64,000 bases of DNA, taken from the NCBI RefSeq assembly GCF_052076145.1, contig NZ_CP197246.1:2666001-2730000 (forward strand), read 5' to 3'. The position numbers and the translations under genes were made by a program. Positions within the stretch are counted from its first letter, which is position 1. Every line of letters starts with the position of its first letter. This document shows positions 7,938-15,308 of this stretch, in pieces. This stretch comes from Kitasatospora sp052076145 (GTDB taxonomy: Bacteria; Actinomycetota; Actinomycetes; Streptomycetales; Streptomycetaceae). The notes under the pieces are model-generated. The model worked only from the letters and a program-made list of their open reading frames with translations, had not been told where the DNA came from and did not search any database.

Positions 7938-8444
7938 TCAGCTCGTGAGTGTGCGAGCCCTTGAGAGCGCGACGGAGTGTTCGTGGAAGCCGAGGTCGCG
8001 GTAGAGCTGTTGGCCGTCCTTGGTCGCGTGCAGGTCGATCCGGGTGACGCGGTGGGCGTCGAACCAGTCGATCAGGGCCTCGGTGCAGGCGCGGCCGTAG
8101 CCCTTGCGGCGGCTGTCCGGGTCGGTGCAGATGTTGAAGACGAAGCCGAACAGGCCGTCGGGGTGGCCGGGGCCGGGGAGGCGCTGCTCCACGGCGCCGA
8201 CGGCGCAGGAGGCCAGCCGCCCGGGGTGGGCCGGGTCGTCGACGACGAAGGTAGGCATGGTCAGCCGGTCGCTCGCGAGGCGTTCGCGGATGATGCCTTC
8301 GGCCACCGCGCGCCAGGGCGCCGGGCCGTCCGTCTCATCGGCCGGCGGTCGGCCGCCGGCCGCCGCCATCGCGGCGAACATCAGGCCGCGGAGCCGGACC
8401 AGTTCAGGGGCGTCGTCGGGGGTCGCTGGGCGCACAAGGATCAT
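7938..8444 (-). CDS. GNAT-family N-acetyltransferase
   Basis: A 168-residue acetyltransferase-fold protein. It begins VRPATPDDAPELVRLR, has strand FVVDDPAHPGRLASCAVGAVEQ, and carries the acetyl-CoA binding motif in NICTDPDSRRKGYGRACTEALI (RRKGYG is the pyrophosphate loop). The closing block is DLHATKDGQQLYRDLGFHEH. It should transfer an acetyl group from acetyl-CoA to a small molecule or protein amine; the substrate is unknown. It lies on the opposite strand between xseA and xseB, its start 70 bp from the xseB start, so it splits what is normally a close gene pair. Confidence 0.88.
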   Translation of the reverse strand: MILVRPATPDDAPELVRLRGLMFAAMAAAGGRPPADETDGPAPWRAVAEGIIRERLASDRLTMPTFVVDDPAHPGRLASCAVGAVEQRLPGPGHPDGLFGFVFNICTDPDSRRKGYGRACTEALIDWFDAHRVTRIDLHATKDGQQLYRDLGFHEHSVALSRARTLTS

Positions 8445-8514
8445 GGCCGGAGGCTACCGAGCCCCCGCCGCCGGGCACACCTGGTTTGTCGGGTGCAGCC
8501 CCTACGCTGGCGCC

Positions 8515-8757
8515 ATGGCAGATCAGCAGAAGGACCGGCAGAGCGGCGGCGACGACAGCCTCGGCTACGAGCAGGCGCGGGACGCCCTGCTGGAGGTGGT
8601 GCGGCAGCTGGAGGCGGGCGGGGTGTCGCTGGAGGAGTCGCTGGCGCTGTGGGAGCGCGGCGAGCAGTTGGCGAAGGTCTGCCAGCGCTGGCTGGACGGT
8701 GCGCGGGCCCGGCTGGACGCGGCGATCGCGGCGGAGGGCGGCGAGCCCGGGGAGTGA
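8515..8757 (+). CDS. xseB: Exodeoxyribonuclease VII small subunit
   Basis: An 80-residue XseB. The family signature is clear: GYEQARDALLEVVRQLEAGG, then SLEESLALWERGEQLAKVCQRWLDGARARLDAA, a two-helix hairpin. XseB subunits coat the C-terminal helices of XseA to form exonuclease VII. ATG at 8515 gives the usual length. It has its own promoter region because the acetyltransferase gene diverges from it 70 bp upstream; xseA lies 0.6 kb away on the same strand. Confidence 0.95.
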   Translation: MADQQKDRQSGGDDSLGYEQARDALLEVVRQLEAGGVSLEESLALWERGEQLAKVCQRWLDGARARLDAAIAAEGGEPGE

Positions 8758-8876
8758 CGCGGCTCACTCCGGGGCGGCGGAATAGTTGAAGCTTCACCTA
8801 CGGTTGTCACTCGTGCGACGGCATGGTCCGCCGCCCCGAAGACGCAGACGCATTCAGACATTGAGGTAGCAGAGCC

Positions 8877-9485
8877 ATGACGACCGTAGCCAACGACCAC
8901 ATCGCCCTCGACGCCGCCGCCCAGGACCTCCTCTTCCGGGAGGCCCACACGGCTCACGCCTTCACCGACGAGCCCGTCAGCGACGAGCAGATCGAGGCCA
9001 TCTACAACCTGGTCAAGTTCGCTCCGACCGCCATGAACCAGTCGCCGCTGCGCGTCGTCCTGGTCCGCACCCCCGAGGCCCGCGAGCGTCTCGTGCAGCA
9101 CATGAGCGACGGCAACAAGGCCAAGACCGCCGGTGCCCCGCTGACCGCGATCCTGGCCGTGGACAACGAGTTCCACGAGCACCTGCCGCGTCTCTTCCCG
9201 GTCTACCCGAACGCGAAGGACTTCTTCACCGAGCGCCCCGCCCGCGAGGGCTCGGCCCGACTGAACGGCGCCCTCCAGGCGGCGTACTTCTTCATCGGCA
9301 TCCGGGCCGCCGGCCTGGCCGCGGGCCCGATGGGCGGCTACGACGCCGAGGGCCTGAACAAGGACTTCTTCGCCGACGGCAAGCACTCGGCACTCGCCGT
9401 CGTCAACATCGGCAAGCCGGGCGAGGGTGCCTTCTACCCCCGTGGCGAGCGCCTGGCCTACGACGAGGTCGTCACCTCCGTCTGA
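8877..9485 (+). CDS. Malonic semialdehyde reductase-type nitroreductase (RutE-like)
   Basis: A 202-residue FMN-dependent nitroreductase-fold oxidoreductase. It resembles RutE/HadB-type proteins, which reduce malonic semialdehyde to 3-hydroxypropionate. Recognisable blocks are REAHTAHAFTDEPVSDEQI, the FMN-contact APTAMNQSPLRVV, NGALQAAYFFIGIRAAGLA and GPMGGYDAEGLNKDFF, then LAVVNIGKPGEGAFYPRGER. Length is typical (about 196-205). A ribosome-binding site (GAGGTAG) precedes ATG 8877. It is a single gene closed by a very strong hairpin. The exact substrate is inferred from family resemblance; no rut operon is nearby, so a general detoxifying reductase is also possible. Confidence 0.82.
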   Translation: MTTVANDHIALDAAAQDLLFREAHTAHAFTDEPVSDEQIEAIYNLVKFAPTAMNQSPLRVVLVRTPEARERLVQHMSDGNKAKTAGAPLTAILAVDNEFHEHLPRLFPVYPNAKDFFTERPAREGSARLNGALQAAYFFIGIRAAGLAAGPMGGYDAEGLNKDFFADGKHSALAVVNIGKPGEGAFYPRGERLAYDEVVTSV

Positions 9486-9501
9486 GCCGCTGGAGCTGGA
9501 T

Positions 9502-9541
9502 GCGCGGAAGGCCCCCACCGGGCGGTGGGGGCCTTCCGCGC
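9502..9541. terminator. Bidirectional 18-bp perfect hairpin terminator
   Basis: Arms 9502-9519 and 9524-9541 pair perfectly around a GGGC loop. It sits between two convergent genes (nitroreductase and DUF4245 protein) and can serve both. Confidence 0.85.
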
Positions 9542-9549
9542 GTTCCGGT

Positions 9550-10074
9550 CTACTTCAGGGACTGCGCGAGCTCCGAGAGCTCCTCGTACCCGGCCGTGCC
9601 GGTGACGACGGTCGTCGCGGTGCCGCTCTGTACGGTCAGCGCCCGGTAGTGCTCGCCCTGGAGCCGCTGCCACGCCCGGCCGCCGACGGTCGCGTCGCCG
9701 TCGGGCTGGTTACCGGGCACCACGGCCTTGAGCACCTCGTCGCGCGCCGCGTCGCTCTGCTCCACGGCGGCGTACTGGCCGGCCGGGGTGACGAAGCCCA
9801 GGTGCCAGACCGCGTGGCCCTTCGGGTCCTTCTGGTACTCGACCGAGGTCGCCTTCCAGCCGCCCGGCAGCCCCTCCGGGCCGAGCAGCGGATACGGCGC
9901 CGCGCGCTTCGCCGAGGCGAGCGACGAGCGGTAGTCGACCGCGCGGATGCCCTCCCCCGAGGACGCGTGCGGGATGAAGACGTACGCTCCGGCGCCCACG
10001 GCGCCGACCGCCAGCATCGACAGGATCATGTCCCGTACCGTCTGCCGGCCTCTCATGCTGCTCTTGCCTGCCAC
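9550..10074 (-). CDS. DUF4245-type membrane-anchored protein
   Basis: About 174 residues from the GTG at 10074. A short basic N-terminus (GRQTVRDM) leads into one hydrophobic segment, ILSMLAVGAVGAGAYVFIPH, and the rest is predicted outside the membrane. The core contains VDYRSSLASAKRAAPYPLL, GLPGGWKATSVEY, HLGFVTPAGQYAAVEQS and the closing TGTAGYEELSELAQSL. This is the DUF4245 pattern found next to glpX in actinomycetes. No function is known. Alternative starts are ATG 10092 and ATG 10056; none has a strong ribosome-binding site. The gene diverges from glpX. Confidence 0.75.
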   Translation of the reverse strand: MAGKSSMRGRQTVRDMILSMLAVGAVGAGAYVFIPHASSGEGIRAVDYRSSLASAKRAAPYPLLGPEGLPGGWKATSVEYQKDPKGHAVWHLGFVTPAGQYAAVEQSDAARDEVLKAVVPGNQPDGDATVGGRAWQRLQGEHYRALTVQSGTATTVVTGTAGYEELSELAQSLK

Positions 10075-10288
10075 CCCTTCATGGTGACCCATCGCCGTCG
10101 GGAACCCGACACCCGGGTCCTCCCGGACGGGTGAATGGGCGCATACCGGCACACAATCGCAGGTGAGGGGGACATGCGCCACAGACAGTCATCTCAGAGA
10201 CAGATACGATCGCATGACCCTCAGCACGGCGTTCGACCAGGCAGTAGTCGGGCGCTCACTGGCCGTCGCGTACAGAGAGGTATCGACG

Positions 10289-11329
10289 ATGACCACGCAG
10301 TACCCCCACCACCTTCCCAGCGCCCTTGAGGTTGCCCCCGAGGCTCCGGACCGGAACCTCGCGCTCGAACTCGTCCGCGTCACCGAGGCGGCGGCCATGG
10401 CGGCCGGCCGCTGGGTCGGCCGCGGCGACAAGAACGGCGCCGACGGCGCAGCCGTCAAGGCCATGCGCACCCTCGTCTCGACCGTCTCGATGAACGGCAT
10501 CGTCGTCATCGGTGAGGGCGAGAAGGACGAAGCCCCGATGCTCTACAACGGCGAGCGGGTCGGCGACGGCACCGGCGCCGAGTGCGACGTCGCCGTCGAC
10601 CCGGTCGACGGCACCACGCTGACCGCCAAGGGCATGGCCAACGCCGTCGCGGTGCTGGCCGTCGCCGACCGCGGCACGATGTTCGACCCGAGCGCCGTCT
10701 TCTACATGGACAAGCTCGTGGCGGGCCCCGAGGCCGCCGAGTTCGTCGACATCACCGCTCCCCCGGCCGTCAACATCCGCCGCGTCGCCAAGGCCAAGGG
10801 CAGCGCCGTCGAGGACGTCACCGTGATGATCCTCGACCGCCCCCGGCACGCGAACCTCGTCCGCGAGGTCCGCGAGGCCGGTGCCCGGATCAAGTTCATC
10901 ACCGACGGCGACGTGGCCGGCGCCATCATGACCGCCCGTGAGGGCACCGGCGTCGACCTGCTGCTCGGTGTCGGCGGCACCCCCGAGGGCATCATCGCGG
11001 CCTGCGCGATGAAGTGCATGGGCGGCGTGATCCAGGGCCGCCTGTGGCCCAAGGACGAGGCCGAGAAGCGGAAGGCGCTGGACGCCGGCCACGACCTCGA
11101 CCGGGTGCTCACCACCAACGACCTGGTCAGCGGCGAGAACGTGTTCTTCGTCGCCACCGGCATCACCGACGGCGAGCTGCTGCGCGGTGTCCACTACCGC
11201 CAGGAGACCGCCACCACCAGCTCGCTGGTGATGCGCTCCAAGAGCGGCACCATCCGCGAGGTCCACGCCACGCACCGGCTGTCCAAGCTCCGGGCGTACA
11301 GCGCGATCGACTTCGACCGCGCCAACTAG
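10289..11329 (+). CDS. glpX: Class II fructose-1,6-bisphosphatase
   Basis: A 346-residue GlpX. It hydrolyses fructose-1,6-bisphosphate to fructose-6-phosphate, the committed step of gluconeogenesis. Metal and substrate motifs are visible: GEGEKDEAPMLYNGE at about 75-89, DPVDGTTLTAKGM at about 104-116 and GVGGTPEGIIAACAMKCMGG later. ATG 10289 is preceded by AGAGAGG; the open frame extends upstream without family resemblance. With PEPCK (36699-38525) and fumarase (13031-14722) it covers much of the route from TCA intermediates to sugar. It is followed by a compound hairpin shared with the convergent WhiB-type gene. Confidence 0.97.
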   Translation: MTTQYPHHLPSALEVAPEAPDRNLALELVRVTEAAAMAAGRWVGRGDKNGADGAAVKAMRTLVSTVSMNGIVVIGEGEKDEAPMLYNGERVGDGTGAECDVAVDPVDGTTLTAKGMANAVAVLAVADRGTMFDPSAVFYMDKLVAGPEAAEFVDITAPPAVNIRRVAKAKGSAVEDVTVMILDRPRHANLVREVREAGARIKFITDGDVAGAIMTAREGTGVDLLLGVGGTPEGIIAACAMKCMGGVIQGRLWPKDEAEKRKALDAGHDLDRVLTTNDLVSGENVFFVATGITDGELLRGVHYRQETATTSSLVMRSKSGTIREVHATHRLSKLRAYSAIDFDRAN

Positions 11330-11345
11330 CAGCAGCGGGCACCAC

Positions 11346-11423
11346 GAGGGGCGCGGGGAACTGCACGAAGTCGGAAGGCAACAGCACCGTGCCTTCCGCC
11401 TCGCGCAGTTCCCCGCGCCCCTC
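11346..11423. terminator. Compound inverted repeat between glpX and the WhiB-type gene
   Basis: Outer arms GAGGGGCGCGGGGAACTGC (11346-11364) and its complement (11405-11423) pair over 19 bp. An inner stem (11373-11380 with 11390-11397) fills the loop. It lies between convergent genes. The same GGGGCGCGGGGAACTGC core recurs in the hairpin at 25347-25398. Confidence 0.75.
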
Positions 11424-11459
11424 CGGTTTCGCCGGTCGTGCAGCTCGCAGGCGCTGGTT

Positions 11460-11852
11460 TCAGCCCGCTATGCGGCGTGGTGCGGTGACGCGCAGCTCGG
11501 ACTCGCGGCGGCGGCGCCGGGCCAGCACCACCCGGCGTTCGGCGGCCGTCAGCCCGCCCCAGACGCCGTACGGCTCCGGCTGGGCGAGTGCGTGCTCCCT
11601 GCACTCCAGCAGCACCGGGCAGCGTGCGCAGACCTGCTTCGCCTGCTCCTCGCGGGCCAGCCGGGCGGCGGTCGGCTCCTTCGAGGGGGCGAAGAACAGC
11701 CCTGCCTCGTCGCGGCGGCAGGCCGCGCCGGAGTGCCAGGGGTTGTCGTCCAGGTGGTCGAGCTGCTGCGTCCCGCCGCCCGCCGGGGCGGCGGGCGTGC
11801 GCCGGACCGCCACGTTGGCACTACGGGTGCTGGACTCGATCGGATGCAGCAC
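11460..11852 (-). CDS. WhiB-family iron-sulfur transcriptional regulator
   Basis: A 130-residue Wbl protein. The four cluster cysteines are C45, C75, C78 and C84 (spacing C-x29-C-x2-C-x5-C). They are followed by the GVWGG turn (residues 96-100) and a basic C-terminal tail with VVLARRRRRE, which contacts DNA in this family. Wbl proteins bind an O2/NO-sensitive [4Fe-4S] cluster and usually pair with a sigma factor. The 37-residue leader before the domain and its place beside glpX and fumarase suggest the WblI-like group, but this is from memory. The 290 bp upstream to the next gene hold its promoter region; no clear operator was found there. Confidence 0.9.
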   Translation of the reverse strand: MLHPIESSTRSANVAVRRTPAAPAGGGTQQLDHLDDNPWHSGAACRRDEAGLFFAPSKEPTAARLAREEQAKQVCARCPVLLECREHALAQPEPYGVWGGLTAAERRVVLARRRRRESELRVTAPRRIAG

Positions 11853-12142
11853 GGCTTACTCCTGACGAGACTCGAGACTCGGGGGAAGGCTCGCATCTGC
11901 CCGGCTGCCCCGCGCGCACCCCGCCACGACGCCCGCCGCGGCCTCGGCCGGAGCGGCGTCGGCTGTCCCCGGGGTCACAGCCGTACAAGAAACGATGTGC
12001 GTCAGGAACTACCCCGCCGTATCCCGATTCATGCACACCGCACGCAACTGACTACGGAGTGCACTCGCGCCGGAGTCAAGTGCCCACCGGGCAGTTGACG
12101 GATGACCAGCGGCTCTTCGTCACTTCCGCAGTCACTCCCGGG

Positions 12143-12871
12143 TCACTCCCCGAGCTGCTTGCGCACCCACTCCTTGAGCTTCTTGCCCCGGCGCGGCTTT
12201 GCCTCGCACCCGCCGAAGACCGCCATGCCCTTGATCCGCACCACCGGGGCGTACGGGTCGGCGGAGGTCTGCTCCTTGACGTCGAAGCCGCCGAAGATCC
12301 CCACGCCCGAGCCCTGGAGGCTGACGTTCTCCGGGACCTTGATGTCGACGCCACCGAACACCGCCGTCACCTCGATCACCACCTCGGGGGACTCGAAGAC
12401 CGCGTCCGAGAGGTCGATCTCCACCCCGCCGAAGATCGCCACCGCCTTCAGGTGCGAACCCACCCGCCAGCGGCCCTTCCGGCTCGCGCCGCCGAAGATC
12501 GCCAGCATCGACGGCGACTCGCTGCGGGCCGGGGGCAGCGGCGCGGGCCCGGCGAGCGGTGCCTTCGCCATCGAGATCGGCCGGTGCGCGGGCAGGTCCC
12601 GGGTCAGCGGCGCAAGTTCGCCGAGCGTCCGGGCGCCGTACGCGGCCTCGATCCGCTCGGAGTGCTCCTCGACCGTGAGCCGGCCCTCCGCGTAGGCGTC
12701 GCGGAGCAGCTCCGCGATGCGCTCGCGGTCGGCGTCGGAGGCCCGGAGATCGGCCTCGGCCACCGGAGCCGTCTCGGGCCTCGCGACCGGCACCGGCTCG
12801 GGTGTCGGCGCGGGCTTGGTCATCGGTACGGGCGGCTGGCTCTGGTCGTCCTGCGACGGCGTGTTCTCCAC
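12143..12871 (-). CDS. DUF1707 (SHOCT-like) protein with LiaF-type C-terminal domain
   Basis: A 242-residue protein. The first 35 residues are Pro-rich. Residues ~40-95 form a DUF1707 domain: LRASDADRERIAELLRDAYAEGRLTVEEHSERIEAAYGARTLGEL is split here as the helices RASDADRERIAELL and GRLTVEEHSERIEAAYGA. The C-terminal half repeats the strand AIFGGV/AVFGGV/GIFGGF four or five times, a parallel-strand pattern like the cell-wall-stress LiaF domain. No membrane segment is evident. Many actinomycete genomes carry several such proteins; function is unknown, possibly membrane-stress sensing. It is divergent from the fumarase gene, about 160 bp away. Confidence 0.82.
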   Translation of the reverse strand: MENTPSQDDQSQPPVPMTKPAPTPEPVPVARPETAPVAEADLRASDADRERIAELLRDAYAEGRLTVEEHSERIEAAYGARTLGELAPLTRDLPAHRPISMAKAPLAGPAPLPPARSESPSMLAIFGGASRKGRWRVGSHLKAVAIFGGVEIDLSDAVFESPEVVIEVTAVFGGVDIKVPENVSLQGSGVGIFGGFDVKEQTSADPYAPVVRIKGMAVFGGCEAKPRRGKKLKEWVRKQLGE

Positions 12872-13030
12872 GTCACAAGACTAGCCACCGAGCCCCTTCC
12901 CGAACTGCCGTTCGGCACTGTTGCGCGTGACCCCGGTCACGAAGGCCCACCTGTACGCCTGCGGCCGTCGGGCGCCGCCTACCCTTGAGGGTGCTTCGTC
13001 GACGCAGCCGGATCAGTTAAGGACCTCCCC

Positions 13031-14722
13031 ATGGCTCCCACGCCAGAGTTCGCGTACTCCGACCTTCTTCCCCTCGGGGCCGACCCGACCCCGTACCGGA
13101 AGCTGACCTCCGAGGGTGTCAGCACCTTCGAGGCCGGGGGCCGCACCTTCCTCCAGGTCGAGCCGGAGGCTCTGCGGCTGCTCACCGCCGAGGCGATGCA
13201 CGACATCTCGCACTACCTGCGCCCCGCGCACCTGGCCCAGCTGCGGCGCATCCTGGACGACCCGGAGGCCAGCCCGAACGACCGCTTCGTCGCGCTGGAC
13301 CTGCTGAAGAACGTCAACATCTCGGCCGGTGGCATCCTGCCGATGTGCCAGGACACCGGCACCGCGATCGTGATGGGCAAGCGCGGGCAGAACGTGCTCA
13401 CCGAGGGCTCGGACGAGTCGGCGATCGCGCGCGGCGTCTTCGACGCCTACACCAAGCTCAACCTGCGGTACTCGCAGATGGCGCCGGTGACGATGTGGGA
13501 CGAGAAGAACACCGGCAACAACCTGCCGGCGCAGATCGAGCTCTACGCGACCGACGGTGGCGCGTACAAGTTCCTCTTCATGGCCAAGGGTGGCGGTTCG
13601 GCCAACAAGTCGTACCTGTACCAGGAGACCAAGGCGATCCTCAACGAGGCGTCGATGCTCAACTTCCTGGAGCAGAAGATCCGTTCGCTGGGCACGGCGG
13701 CCTGCCCGCCCTACCACCTGGCGATCGTGGTCGGCGGCACCAGCGCCGAGTTCGCGCTGAAGACCGCCAAGTACGCCTCCGCGCACTACCTGGACGAGCT
13801 GCCGACCAGCGGCGACGCCGCCACCGGCCACGGCTTCCGTGACCTGGAGCTGGAGGCCAAGGTCACCGAGCTGACCCAGAAGATCGGCATCGGCGCGCAG
13901 TTCGGCGGCAAGTACTTCTGCCACGACGTCCGCGTCATCCGCCTGCCGCGCCACGGCGCCTCGCTGCCCGTCGCGATGGCCGTCTCCTGCTCGGCCGACC
14001 GGCAGGCGCTCGGCAAGATCACCGCCGAGGGCGTCTTCCTGGAGCAGCTGGAGACCGACCCGGCGAAGTACCTGCCGGAGACGACGGACGAGCACCTGAA
14101 CGATGCCCGCGGCGAAGCCGTCGATGATCACTTTGTCCGGATCGACCTCGACCAGCCGATGGCGGAGATCCGGGCGCAGCTCGCCAAGTACCCGGTGAAG
14201 ACCCGGCTCTCGCTCAGCGGCACGCTGGTCGTCGCGCGCGACATCGCGCACGCCAAGATCAAGGAGCGGCTGGATGCGGGCGAGGGCATGCCCCAGTACA
14301 TGAAGGACCACCCGGTCTACTACGCCGGCCCGGCCAAGACCCCTGCGGGCTACGCCTCCGGCTCCTTCGGCCCGACCACGGCCGGGCGGATGGACTCCTA
14401 CGTCGACCAGTTCCAGGCGGCCGGTGGCTCGATGGTGATGCTCGCCAAGGGCAACCGCTCCAAGCAGGTCACCAAGGCCTGCGCCGAGCACGGCGGCTTC
14501 TACCTCGGCTCGATCGGCGGCCCGGCGGCCCGGCTCGCGCAGGACTGCATCAAGAAGGTCGAGGTGCTGGAGTACGCCGAGCTGGGCATGGAGGCGGTCT
14601 GGCGGATCGAGGTCGAGGACTTCCCCGCGTTCATCGTCGTGGACGACAAGGGCAACGACTTCTTCGCCGAGGTCACCGACGGCCCGCTGATCACCAACCT
14701 CCGCGTCCGCTCGGCGGAGTAA
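13031..14722 (+). CDS. Class I fumarate hydratase
   Basis: A 563-residue iron-sulfur fumarase that interconverts fumarate and malate in the TCA cycle. The three cluster cysteines are near residues 106 (GGILPMCQDTGT), 225 (GTAACPPYHLAIVVGG) and 320 (AVSCSADRQALGKI). The C-terminal domain begins about residue 360 and includes LVVARDIAHAKIKERLDAG, PAGYASGSFGPTTAGRMDSYV and GGFYLGSIGGPAARLAQDCI. Length fits the two-domain class I family (about 550). Unlike class II FumC, this enzyme is oxygen sensitive, so a streptomycete would normally also carry FumC elsewhere. ATG 13031 follows a short leader; a 15-bp hairpin closes the gene. Confidence 0.96.
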   Translation: MAPTPEFAYSDLLPLGADPTPYRKLTSEGVSTFEAGGRTFLQVEPEALRLLTAEAMHDISHYLRPAHLAQLRRILDDPEASPNDRFVALDLLKNVNISAGGILPMCQDTGTAIVMGKRGQNVLTEGSDESAIARGVFDAYTKLNLRYSQMAPVTMWDEKNTGNNLPAQIELYATDGGAYKFLFMAKGGGSANKSYLYQETKAILNEASMLNFLEQKIRSLGTAACPPYHLAIVVGGTSAEFALKTAKYASAHYLDELPTSGDAATGHGFRDLELEAKVTELTQKIGIGAQFGGKYFCHDVRVIRLPRHGASLPVAMAVSCSADRQALGKITAEGVFLEQLETDPAKYLPETTDEHLNDARGEAVDDHFVRIDLDQPMAEIRAQLAKYPVKTRLSLSGTLVVARDIAHAKIKERLDAGEGMPQYMKDHPVYYAGPAKTPAGYASGSFGPTTAGRMDSYVDQFQAAGGSMVMLAKGNRSKQVTKACAEHGGFYLGSIGGPAARLAQDCIKKVEVLEYAELGMEAVWRIEVEDFPAFIVVDDKGNDFFAEVTDGPLITNLRVRSAE

Positions 14723-14741
14723 CACCGACCCGGAACGGCGA

Positions 14742-14775
14742 ACGCCCCGTACCACCGGGTGGTGGTGCGGGGCGT
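14742..14775 (+). terminator. 15-bp hairpin terminator after fumarase
   Basis: Arms 14742-14756 and 14761-14775 pair with one G-U pair and a GGGT loop, 19 bp past the fumarase stop. Confidence 0.75.
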
Positions 14776-14815
14776 GCAGCGGTGAGCGGTGGTAATCCGC
14801 GGTTCACGGCCGGAG

Positions 14816-15088
14816 CTACGGCAGGCTGGTGGTGAGGCCGGTCGGCTCGTGGGGGCCCGTGCCCGGCCTCGACGCCGCCGGGGCGGAGACCGGGGCGACC
14901 GGCGCTGCGGGCGTCCGGGAGCCCTCCGCGTCCTCGGGGTTCTCGTTCGCGACGTGGGTCAGCATGTCGATGATCGACTGGCTGTCACCACCGGAGAGGG
15001 TCTGCTCGACCGGCGCTACCACGGCCGGAGCCTGGACCGGGGCCTGAGGCGTCGTCGGCGCCGTGGTCGTGGGCTGGTTTTCGGCCAT
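14816..15088 (-). CDS. Small Pro/Ala/Thr-rich protein divergent from the SARP gene
   Basis: A 90-residue protein from ATG 15088. The first 30 residues and last 35 are low-complexity Pro/Ala/Thr/Val (TTTAPTTPQAPVQAPAVVAP; APVAPVSAPAASRPGTG). The middle, GGDSQSIIDMLTHVANENPED, looks like one short amphipathic helix. There is no signal peptide, membrane segment or cysteine. I do not recognise the family. It diverges from the large AfsR-like regulator with about 220 bp between them, and an 11-bp-spaced direct repeat lies in that gap. By analogy with AfsR activating the small gene afsS, it may be a target of its neighbour, but no AfsS repeat is visible. Confidence 0.6.
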   Translation of the reverse strand: MAENQPTTTAPTTPQAPVQAPAVVAPVEQTLSGGDSQSIIDMLTHVANENPEDAEGSRTPAAPVAPVSAPAASRPGTGPHEPTGLTTSLP

Positions 15089-15174
15089 GAAAATGGGCCG
15101 CCTTTCGGGTTGTCAGAATATCTTCGTGCCCCACTGGACCGACCGGGGCGCCGGGGACAGTATCGTAGGCACCG

Positions 15175-15195
15175 ATAAATGTCCTATAAACGTCC
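15175..15195. promoter_or_regulatory. Direct repeat with 11-bp period, candidate SARP operator
   Basis: ATAAATGTCC (15175-15184) and ATAAACGTCC (15186-15195) match at 9 of 10 bases with an 11-bp period, one helical turn. SARP regulators bind heptameric direct repeats on one helix face with 11- or 22-bp spacing near the -35 region. The repeat sits between the divergent small protein gene (start 15088) and the SARP gene (start 15309). Assignment is inferred from spacing and position. Confidence 0.5.
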
Positions 15196-15308
15196 CGCCG
15201 CCTGTCCTCTTCTCCAACGTTTGCGCGCTTCCGCTTAGGCTGGCGCGTCGCGGCGGATCATCGAGCGTCGCGCTCGGGAAGCATCACCACAGGCCATCGG
15301 GGGATCTT

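Noticed and set aside
13013..14755. 580-codon open frame opposite fumarase
   Set aside because: Val/Gly/Arg-rich antisense translation of a clear fumarase; GC-rich codon bias opens such frames.
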